Source: Streptococcus mitis
Lineage (GTDB): Bacteria; Bacillota; Bacilli; Lactobacillales; Streptococcaceae
NCBI GenBank assembly: GCA_001914195.1
Contig: MKYF01000013.1
Location: forward strand, 1-18,678
Direction of reading: 5' to 3'
Length of the DNA stretch: 18,678 nucleotides
The position numbers were made by a program, and so were the translations under genes. Position 1 is the first letter of the stretch, and the number at the start of each line of letters is the position of its first letter. Under the pieces are notes generated by a model. The model was not told the origin of the DNA and ran no database searches. It worked only from the letters and a program-made list of their open reading frames with translations. Below, one piece after another: positions 13,905 through 18,678 of the stretch.

Positions 13905-13910
13905 AGGGAT

Positions 13911-13994
13911 TGTCGTAAAGACAAATAACTTCTTCTTGGTTACAGGCATGCCAACCTGTCACTCGGATGAAGCCAAATAAAAAGGAGAAACATC
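13911..13994 (+). promoter_or_regulatory. rpsO 5' leader, probable S15 autoregulatory structure
   Basis: The leader of about 84 nt contains a stem ACAGG...CCTGT around a CATGCCAA loop, and the string GATGAAGCC just before the ribosome binding site. S15 leaders that bind the protein and repress translation are known in many bacteria. That this one works so is inferred from position and structure. Confidence 0.45.
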
Positions 13995-14264
13995 ATGGCA
14001 ATCTCAAAAGAGAAAAAAAATGAAATCATCGCACAATATGCACGTCACGAAGGTGATACAGGTTCAGTAGAGGTTCAAGTTGCTGTCCTTACTTGGGAAA
14101 TCAACCACCTTAACGAACACATCAAACAACACAAAAAAGACCACGCTACTTACCGTGGATTGATGAAAAAAATCGGTCGCCGTCGTAACTTGCTTGCATA
14201 CTTGCGTAAAAACGACGTTAACCGTTACCGTGAGTTAATCAACTCTCTAGGACTTCGTCGCTAA
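13995..14264 (+). CDS. rpsO: 30S ribosomal protein S15
   Basis: The 89-aa protein is full length for S15. It shows the conserved H-E-G-D-T-G-S-V-E-V-Q (16S rRNA-binding region), L-N-E-H-I-K-Q-H-K-K-D-H and G-R-R-R-N-L-L-A-Y-L segments. S15 nucleates the central domain of the 30S subunit by binding 16S rRNA helices 20-22. AAAGGAG precedes the ATG. It is monocistronic with its own promoter and leader. A hairpin repeat begins two bases after its stop codon. Confidence 0.98.
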   Translation: MAISKEKKNEIIAQYARHEGDTGSVEVQVAVLTWEINHLNEHIKQHKKDHATYRGLMKKIGRRRNLLAYLRKNDVNRYRELINSLGLRR

Positions 14265-14265
14265 T

Positions 14266-14391
14266 TCAAGATACAAAGGCCGTCAAAAGCACAAAGCAAA
14301 AATAGGAAAATTGACGAAGAAACTTCAGTTTCTAGGAGATTTTATCTTTTTTGCCAAGTGCTTAGGCCGTGTTCAATTGAGCATATCTTGA
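14266..14391 (+). repeat. 126-bp hairpin repeat with terminal inverted ends (SPRITE-like)
   Basis: The unit is bounded by TCAAGATA (14266-14273) and TATCTTGA (14384-14391). Inside, GGCC/GGCC, AAGCAC/GTGCTT and GCAAAAA/TTTTTGC can fold into one long imperfect stem. Pneumococci carry a family of interspersed hairpin repeats (SPRITE) of about this size; membership is judged from architecture, not from a search. It forms part of the rpsO 3' UTR, since the terminator lies beyond it. Confidence 0.5.
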
Positions 14392-14398
14392 TAATGAA

Positions 14399-14424
14399 GC
14401 TACTCTAAAATGGGTAGCTTTTTT
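14399..14424 (+). terminator. rpsO: rpsO terminator
   Basis: GCTACTC (14399-14405) and GGGTAGC (14412-14418) form the stem, followed by TTTTTT. Confidence 0.85.
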
Positions 14425-14507
14425 ACTTTTGTCACCTTACCTTGGTATGCTCAAGTATTATCTTTGGTTATGGTTCCTAGCACTGTAAGGTAAAATAAAC
14501 CAGAATG

Positions 14508-14531
14508 ATCTCCCTTCGGGGAGATTTTTTT
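14508..14531 (+). terminator. UUCG-tetraloop intrinsic terminator with no gene before it
   Basis: ATCTCCC (14508-14514), TTCG loop, GGGAGAT (14519-14525) and a run of seven T make an ideal terminator 84 bp after the rpsO terminator. Confidence 0.85.
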
Positions 14532-14711
14532 GTTTCACTAAAAATTTTGTACAATCTTCGCCTCGTCGCCTAGTCTATAAACGATTTATCCAGCAAGAAT
14601 TATGATGCTAAGGGTGTCAAAAATCCGTATGAAAATAGGGAAAGGACACCGTGTTCGATGAACACAAGGAGTTCCATCTTTTTCACTAGGATTTTAGCCC
14701 GGGCTCAAATC

Positions 14712-14738
14712 AGCTCTCTGACTTCAGAGGGCTTTTTT
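14712..14738 (+). terminator. Third intrinsic terminator in the hairpin-rich interval
   Basis: AGCTCTCTG (14712-14720) pairs with CAGAGGGCT (14725-14733) and is followed by TTTTTT. No ORF ends before it, so it probably closes a small untranslated RNA. Confidence 0.8.
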
Positions 14739-14739
14739 A

Positions 14740-14784
14740 TTGAGGTTTTATCGGTCACAATTTTGGAGACTACAAAAACCTCAA
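14740..14784. repeat. Perfect 10-bp inverted repeat
   Basis: TTGAGGTTTT (14740-14749) and AAAACCTCAA (14775-14784) flank a 25-nt loop. It is too long-looped to be a typical terminator and its role is unknown. Confidence 0.6.
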
Positions 14785-14817
14785 ATGGTATCAGCTAATT
14801 ACACCATAAAGGTGCGT

Positions 14818-14846
14818 AGCTACTCGGCTTGAAAAGCCGAGTAGCT
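14818..14846. repeat. Perfect 13-bp hairpin without T-run
   Basis: AGCTACTCGGCTT (14818-14830) and AAGCCGAGTAGCT (14834-14846) are separated by GAA. No T-run follows on +, so it is not a standard terminator there. It could cap or process an RNA. Confidence 0.7.
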
Positions 14847-14875
14847 GTCTGCAAGCCCCTTCGGAGAGCCCACAC

Positions 14876-14909
14876 TTTACGAAGTAAAGTATAGTATGTT
14901 ATACTTTAC
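14876..14909 (+). promoter_or_regulatory. Promoter overlapped by a perfect operator-like palindrome
   Basis: TG-T-TATACT (14897-14905) is an extended -10, with TTTACG (14876-14881) as a possible -35. GTAAAGTATA (14884-14893) and TATACTTTAC (14900-14909) form a perfect 10-bp inverted repeat with a 6-nt spacer, covering the -10. A third ACTTTAC half-site (14874-14880) sits at the -35 and pairs with GTAAAGT across GAA. This is the layout of a repressor operator; the regulator is unknown. The downstream gene starts at 14974. Confidence 0.65.
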
Positions 14910-14973
14910 ATGGAAGTAGTCACCGAATTCCAGTTAGAAATTACTTTGTAACTACGTTTTGAGGAGGAGTAAA

Positions 14974-15297
14974 ATGCTTTCCTATGTTCGAAATTACCCA
15001 CTAGCGATAGCTAAATTAATGTGTCTGTGTTCTCCTAATTTTGTGACTTACTGCAAGGAAGAAAATGTGAAAAATTTGGACTGTTTGCTGTATTTACAGA
15101 ATGGTCAAACAGAAGGAGTCCATCATACCAATCGCTTGGCTCAAGCCCCCGCCTATGCTGAGCAGCTCCATATTAGTCTTCAGAAATGCTATCCGAACGG
15201 TCAGTTTGTCTTTGACCCTTATGGACATCATGAACAAGTGGCTGAACGATTCCTAGCTTTTTCCAGCTGGTTGGCTCAAAAATGGAAAATCGAATAA
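14974..15297 (+). CDS. Unrecognised 107-aa protein
   Basis: I do not recognise this family. The start at 14974 follows GAGGAGG (14962-14968); an in-frame TTG at 14959 only reads through that ribosome binding site. The protein has five cysteines, C17, C19, C27, C37 and C76, three of them in L-M-C-L-C-S-P-N-F-V-T-Y-C. A His-rich middle includes G-V-H-H-T-N, and D-P-Y-G-H-H-E-Q occurs later. The C-terminus is W-L-A-Q-K-W-K-I-E. It has no signal peptide or clear membrane helix. Cys/His content would suit metal or redox binding, but that is conjecture. It is a single gene with its own promoter, a strong operator-like palindrome and a terminator. I recall a cadmium-resistance-type gene at this position in pneumococcus; this product is not that. 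Confidence 0.7.
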   Translation: MLSYVRNYPLAIAKLMCLCSPNFVTYCKEENVKNLDCLLYLQNGQTEGVHHTNRLAQAPAYAEQLHISLQKCYPNGQFVFDPYGHHEQVAERFLAFSSWLAQKWKIE

Positions 15298-15304
15298 AAG
15301 ATTT

Positions 15305-15328
15305 ATCCCTTGGCTTTTGCCAAGGGAT
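15305..15328. terminator. Shared terminator between the 107-aa gene and plsC
   Basis: ATCCCTTGGC (15305-15314), TTTT loop and GCCAAGGGAT (15319-15328) form a perfect 10-bp stem between convergent genes, with T-rich sequence after it on + and A/T-rich sequence on the other side. Confidence 0.75.
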
Positions 15329-15340
15329 TGTTGTATTTAT

Positions 15341-16090
15341 TTAACTAAGTTTTTCTCTTTTCTTATCTGGATTCCAGATGAAGCTCGCGATAAAGCTAAA
15401 GATGATGGTTAAGATAGCAAGGATAATGGCAAGGATGAGGGCAGGGATGCGGATAAACCACCAGAGTGGGTTTGGTTTTTTATCATTGTGCCATTGTTTC
15501 GTTTCGTCGTCTAAACGTTGAAATTCTGCTTGGATGCGATTGGCGACTGTTTCAATACCTTCATCATTCATTTTCTTGATATCTGAGATATCGATTGGAT
15601 TTCCAAAGTTCATATCAACACGCTCACGGCTAACCAAGCCTTTTAAAGTCATGGGACCTGTATAGGTAACAGGCATGATACGGACCTTGGCCATCTTGGC
15701 AATCAGAGCTACGCCACCCTTGACATCGTTTGAGTGACGGCTCCCGCTTGGAAACATGATGAGAGCGCGATCACTTTTTTTGAGAACATTGATAGGATAT
15801 TTGATGGCAGAAGCGCTAGGATTTTCACGGTCGATAGGAAAAGCGCCACACATACGAATCCACCAACCAAAAATACGGTTGGTAAAGAGTTCTTTTTTTG
15901 CCATAAAGATAAATTGTTTTGGCTTGGTCGCAAAGGCCATGTAAACAGGATCCCACCAGGTGCGGTGAGGTGCAACCAGAATATAATTTTCATCTTGATT
16001 AGGAATTTTATCAGTATTATGATAGTGGGCATTGCCATTGATGGACCATAGGAGCAATACAACCAATCCACGTAAATAAGTATAAAACAT
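15341..16090 (-). CDS. plsC: 1-acyl-sn-glycerol-3-phosphate acyltransferase (PlsC family)
   Basis: The 249-aa enzyme would acylate lysophosphatidic acid to phosphatidic acid at the inner membrane face. It has an N-terminal hydrophobic helix (about 6-17), motif I H42-R-T-W-W-D47, motif II G-A-F-P-I-D-R (82-88), motif III F-P-S-G-S-R-H (113-119), motif IV V-M-P-V-T-Y-T-G-like, and a hydrophobic C-terminal segment of about 30 residues. Motif III has Ser where the family consensus F-P-E-G-T-R has Glu; I believe this is a variant found in related Lactobacillales. The start at 16090 is set by AAGGAG five bases upstream; the frame extends 15 codons further upstream but without a ribosome binding site. 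Confidence 0.9.
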   Translation of the reverse strand: MFYTYLRGLVVLLLWSINGNAHYHNTDKIPNQDENYILVAPHRTWWDPVYMAFATKPKQFIFMAKKELFTNRIFGWWIRMCGAFPIDRENPSASAIKYPINVLKKSDRALIMFPSGSRHSNDVKGGVALIAKMAKVRIMPVTYTGPMTLKGLVSRERVDMNFGNPIDISDIKKMNDEGIETVANRIQAEFQRLDDETKQWHNDKKPNPLWWFIRIPALILAIILAILTIIFSFIASFIWNPDKKREKLS

Positions 16091-16120
16091 GCGATCTCCT
16101 TCGATTATTTTCTTGTTATT

Positions 16121-16149
16121 ATTATACCTTATCAAAGGAGGGCTGGCAA
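16121..16149 (-). promoter_or_regulatory. plsC: Promoter of plsC
   Basis: On the minus strand TTGCCA (16149-16144) and TATAAT (16126-16121) have a 17-bp spacer. The start of transcription would lie about 25 bp before the ribosome binding site. Confidence 0.82.
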
Positions 16150-16206
16150 ACTTTTCCCTTGACTAGGTGCATATTTGGGATGAGATTAGAATTCTTTTAG
16201 AAAAAA

Positions 16207-16220
16207 TGATATGATAGAAT
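16207..16220 (+). promoter_or_regulatory. Overlapping extended -10 elements abutting the ATPase start codon
   Basis: TG-A-TATGAT (16207-16215) and TG-A-TAGAAT (16212-16220) overlap immediately before ATG 16223. From the first, transcription would begin at about the A of the ATG. No ribosome binding site lies between. A TTGACT at 16159-16164 could be part of a second, upstream promoter, but its -10 would be poor. Confidence 0.5.
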
Positions 16221-16222
16221 TT

Positions 16223-18559
16223 ATGGATAAAAATAAGATTATGGGATTAACCCAAAGAGATGTCAAGGAAAGACAGGCTAAGGGCTTGGTCAATGATTTT
16301 ACTGCATCGGCCAGTACCAGCACTTGGCAAATCGTTAAACGAAATGTCTTTACCCTTTTTAACGCTTTGAACTTTGCCATTGCTTTGGCCCTTGCCTTTG
16401 TGCAGGCTTGGAGCAATCTGGTCTTCTTTGCTGTTATCTGCTTTAACGCTTTTTCTGGGATTGTGACCGAGCTGCGGGCTAAACACATGGTGGACAAGCT
16501 CAATCTCATGACCAAGGAAAAGGTCAAGACTATTCGTGATGGTCAAGAAGTGGCTCTGAATCCTGAAGAATTGGTGTTAGGAGATGTCATTCGTCTGTCT
16601 GCTGGAGAGCAGATTCCTAGTGATGCTTTGGTTTTGGAAGGCTTTGCGGAAGTCAATGAAGCCATGTTGACGGGGGAAAGTGATTTGGTGCAAAAGGAAG
16701 TGGATGCCTTGCTTTTGTCAGGAAGTTTCCTAGCTAGTGGGTCAGTTTTAGCTCAAGTTCACCATGTAGGTGCAGACAACTATGCTGCCAAGCTCATGCT
16801 GGAGGCCAAGACTGTTAAACCTATTAACTCCCGTATCATGAAATCGCTGGACAGGTTAGCTGGTTTTACTGGGAAGATTATCATTCCTTTTGGTCTGGCT
16901 CTCCTGCTGGAAGCCTTGATTTTAAAAGGCCTGCCTCTCAAGTCATCCGTTGTAAACTCGTCGACAGCCCTTTTGGGAATGTTGCCTAAGGGAATTGCCC
17001 TTTTGACCATTACTTCGCTTTTGACTGCGGTGATTAAGTTGGGCTTGAAAAAGGTCTTGGTGCAGGAGATGTACTCTGTTGAGACCTTGGCACGCGTGGA
17101 TATGCTCTGTTTGGACAAGACGGGCACCATCACTCAAGGAAAGATGCAGGTGGAGGCCGTTCTTCCTTTGACTGAAGAGTATGGAGGGTCAGCGCTTGCC
17201 AGCATCCTGACAAGCTATATGGCCCACAGTGAGGATAAAAATCCAACAGCTCAAGCTATTCGCCAGCGTTTCCAAGATCAGGTAGTCTATCCGATGATAT
17301 CTAATCTGCCTTTCTCAAGCGACCGCAAGTGGGGAGCCATGGAGTTAGAAGGTTTGGGAACAGTTTTCTTAGGTGCACCTGAGATGTTGCTGGATTCTGA
17401 GGTCCCAGAAGCCAGAGAGGCCTTGGAGAGAGGTTCACGTGTCTTGGTCTTAGCTCTCAGTCAGGAGAAATTAGACCATCACAAGCCACAAAAGCCATCT
17501 GATATTCAGGCTTTGGCTTTGCTGGAAATCTTGGACCCTATTCGAGAGGGAGCGGCAGAGACGCTGGACTATCTCCGTTCTCAGGAAGTGGGGCTCAAGA
17601 TTATCTCTGGAGACAATCCAGTTACGGTATCCAGCATTGCCCAGAAGGCTGGTTTTGCGGACTATGACAGTTATGTAGATTGTTCGAAAATCACGGATGA
17701 GGAATTGATTGCTATGGCTGAGGAGACAGCTATTTTCGGACGTGTTTCCCCTCATCAAAAGAAACTCATCATCCAAACACTGAAAAAAGCAGGGCATACA
17801 ACAGCTATGACAGGGGACGGAGTCAATGATATCCTGGCTCTTCGTGAGGCGGATTGTTCTATCGTGATGGCTGAGGGAGATCCTGCGACTCGTCAGATTG
17901 CCAATCTGGTTCTCTTGAACTCTGATTTTAATGATGTTCCTGAGATTCTCTTTGAAGGTCGTCGTGTGGTCAATAACATTGCCCACATTGCACCGATTTT
18001 CTTGATAAAGACCATCTACTCATTCTTGCTCGCAGTCATCTGTATTGCCAGTGCTCTTCTGGGACGGTCTGAATGGATCTTGATTTTCCCCTTCATTCCA
18101 ATTCAGATTACCATGATTGACCAGTTCGTGGAAGGTTTCCCACCATTCGTTCTGACTTTTGAGCGAAATATCAAGCCTGTTGAGCCAAACTTCCTCAGAA
18201 GATCCATGCTTCGTGCTTTACCAAGCGCTCTCATGGTTGTGTTCAGCGTTCTTTTTGTGAAAATATTTGGAAGCAGTCAAGGTTGGTCTGAGTTAGAAAT
18301 CTCAACTCTACTCTATTATCTCTTGGGGTCAATTGGTTTCTTATCCGTATTTAGAGCCTGCATGCCATTTACCCTATGGCGTGTCCTCTTGATTGTCTGG
18401 TCAGTAGGAGGCTTCCTAGCCACAGCTCTCTTCCCAAGAATTCAAAAACTGCTTGAAATTTCAACCTTAACAGGACAAACATTACCTGTTTATGGTGTCA
18501 TGATGTTGGTCTTTACCGTGATTTTCATCCTGACTAGTCGCTATCAAGCCAGAAAATGA
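16223..18559 (+). CDS. exp7: P-type cation-transporting ATPase (Exp7-like)
   Basis: The 778-aa protein has the P-type layout: membrane helices, actuator loop with T-G-E-S (150-153), helix M4 with L-P-K-G-I (P255), phosphorylation motif D298-K-T-G-T, nucleotide-binding domain, hinge T-G-D-G-V-N-D (530-536), and C-terminal membrane helices with a conserved F-I-P-I-Q-I-T-M-I-D-Q-F-V-E-G-F-P-P. It lacks N-terminal heavy-metal-binding domains. In calcium and related pumps the M4 motif is P-E-G-L, with Glu binding the ion; here Lys replaces it, so the ion is not predictable. I choose ATG 16223 (M-D-K-N-K-I-M-G-L). An ATG at 16211 lies inside the promoter and one at 16241 is possible. The name is from remembered similarity to pneumococcal Exp7. 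It is divergent from plsC. Confidence 0.88.
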   Translation: MDKNKIMGLTQRDVKERQAKGLVNDFTASASTSTWQIVKRNVFTLFNALNFAIALALAFVQAWSNLVFFAVICFNAFSGIVTELRAKHMVDKLNLMTKEKVKTIRDGQEVALNPEELVLGDVIRLSAGEQIPSDALVLEGFAEVNEAMLTGESDLVQKEVDALLLSGSFLASGSVLAQVHHVGADNYAAKLMLEAKTVKPINSRIMKSLDRLAGFTGKIIIPFGLALLLEALILKGLPLKSSVVNSSTALLGMLPKGIALLTITSLLTAVIKLGLKKVLVQEMYSVETLARVDMLCLDKTGTITQGKMQVEAVLPLTEEYGGSALASILTSYMAHSEDKNPTAQAIRQRFQDQVVYPMISNLPFSSDRKWGAMELEGLGTVFLGAPEMLLDSEVPEAREALERGSRVLVLALSQEKLDHHKPQKPSDIQALALLEILDPIREGAAETLDYLRSQEVGLKIISGDNPVTVSSIAQKAGFADYDSYVDCSKITDEELIAMAEETAIFGRVSPHQKKLIIQTLKKAGHTTAMTGDGVNDILALREADCSIVMAEGDPATRQIANLVLLNSDFNDVPEILFEGRRVVNNIAHIAPIFLIKTIYSFLLAVICIASALLGRSEWILIFPFIPIQITMIDQFVEGFPPFVLTFERNIKPVEPNFLRRSMLRALPSALMVVFSVLFVKIFGSSQGWSELEISTLLYYLLGSIGFLSVFRACMPFTLWRVLLIVWSVGGFLATALFPRIQKLLEISTLTGQTLPVYGVMMLVFTVIFILTSRYQARK

Positions 18560-18591
18560 AGAAAGGCTGCAATCTGTGGATGAGCCTACTG

Positions 18592-18619
18592 AAAAAGTCA
18601 TCAAATTGATGGCTTTTTT
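18592..18619 (+). terminator. Terminator after the ATPase gene
   Basis: AAAAAGTCATCA (18592-18603) pairs with TGATGGCTTTTT (18607-18618) across AAT, with one T-G wobble, and ends in a T-run. Confidence 0.85.
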
Positions 18620-18627
18620 GTTATACT
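18619..18627 (+). promoter_or_regulatory. Extended -10 promoter of the last, partial gene
   Basis: TG-T-TATACT at 18619-18627 starts inside the T-run of the preceding terminator. GATGAGGTG follows as a ribosome binding site. Confidence 0.5.
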
Positions 18628-18644
18628 AGAGATGAGGTGAAATA

Positions 18645-18678
18645 ATGCTTGATAATCAGTTAACTATGGATGTCAGTC
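18645..18678 (+). CDS. Start of a gene running off the window, unrecognised
   Basis: ATG 18645 follows GAGGTG at a good spacing and reads M-L-D-N-Q-L-T-M-D-V-S to the window end. Eleven residues are too few to identify it. Confidence 0.5.
   Translation, partial: MLDNQLTMDVS

Larger units (their letters stand above)
14425..14958. other. Hairpin-rich gene-free interval between rpsO and the 107-aa gene
   Basis: About 530 bp hold no convincing ORF but many inverted repeats: TTACCTT/AAGGTAA (14437/14487), GGTGTC/GACACC (14613/14645), GTGTTC-gat-GAACAC (14651-14665), palindrome AGCCCGGGCT (14696-14705), TTGAGGTTTT/AAAACCTCAA (14740/14775), a 13-bp hairpin at 14818-14846 and an operator-like palindrome at 14884-14909, plus two intrinsic terminators listed separately. 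No tRNA or known riboswitch was recognised. Confidence 0.6.

Noticed and set aside
14601..14660. Short basic ORF starting in the hairpin-rich interval
   Set aside because: No ribosome binding site and it overlaps two perfect RNA stems, so a structured RNA is the better explanation.
14959..14973. TTG start five codons upstream for the 107-aa protein
   Set aside because: The extra codons are the GAGGAGG ribosome binding site of the ATG at 14974.
16091..16135. Upstream start for plsC
   Set aside because: The added residues read through the ribosome binding site and leader; AAGGAG is placed for the ATG at 16090.
1..18678. CRISPR array, tRNA or prophage attachment site
   Set aside because: No regularly spaced repeats, tRNA-like cloverleaf or integrase was seen.

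Overview
The window looks like a chromosomal segment of a mitis-group Streptococcus (S. mitis / S. oralis / S. pneumoniae complex). The reasons are: (i) two copies of the BOX interspersed repeat, whose boxA core contains the sequence used for BOX-PCR in pneumococci; (ii) low GC with A/T-rich promoters, many of the extended -10 (TGnTATAAT) type; (iii) a gene order I recall from the pneumococcal chromosome (Rrf2 regulator, DUF218 protein, BceRS-like two-component system, thrS, rpsO, plsC, Exp7-type P-ATPase). The comparison with pneumococcus is from memory and no search was run.

Layout. 1-150: tail of a transposase and its terminator. 250-2799: metallophosphoesterase, Rrf2 regulator, BOX repeat and a membrane DUF218/YdcF protein, all on +. 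2887-3960 (-): a DUF2974-type alpha/beta hydrolase. 4088-5523 (-): a TetR regulator and a membrane-anchored FNR-like oxidoreductase. Two inverted repeats with the same TTCATTCA half-site lie in front of the two genes, so this is a self-contained regulated pair. 5934-7578 (+): an OmpR-type response regulator overlapping an intramembrane-sensing histidine kinase, with no BceAB-type transporter beside it. 7579-9888: decayed, A/T-rich accessory DNA with an XRE-regulator pseudogene, a short Cys-rich reading frame and an intact ABC exporter. 10175-11224: a DUF389 membrane protein, then a small ORF that stops exactly at a second BOX element. 11483-13426 (-): thrS, controlled by a T-box leader. 13995-14264: rpsO with a structured leader. 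14266-14960: about 700 bp without convincing genes but dense in hairpins: a 126-bp hairpin repeat, three intrinsic terminators in series and a perfect 26-bp operator-like palindrome over a promoter. 14974-15297: an unrecognised 107-aa protein. 15341-16090 (-): plsC. 16223-18559: a P-type ATPase that may be translated from a leaderless mRNA. 18645-end: start of another gene.

How the parts work together. The housekeeping core (thrS, rpsO, plsC) is interleaved with single-gene accessory units, each with its own promoter and terminator. The parts most likely to repay attention are the TetR/oxidoreductase module, the decayed XRE / Cys-rich peptide / ABC exporter block (possibly the remains of a peptide export locus), and the hairpin-rich interval between rpsO and the 107-aa gene.
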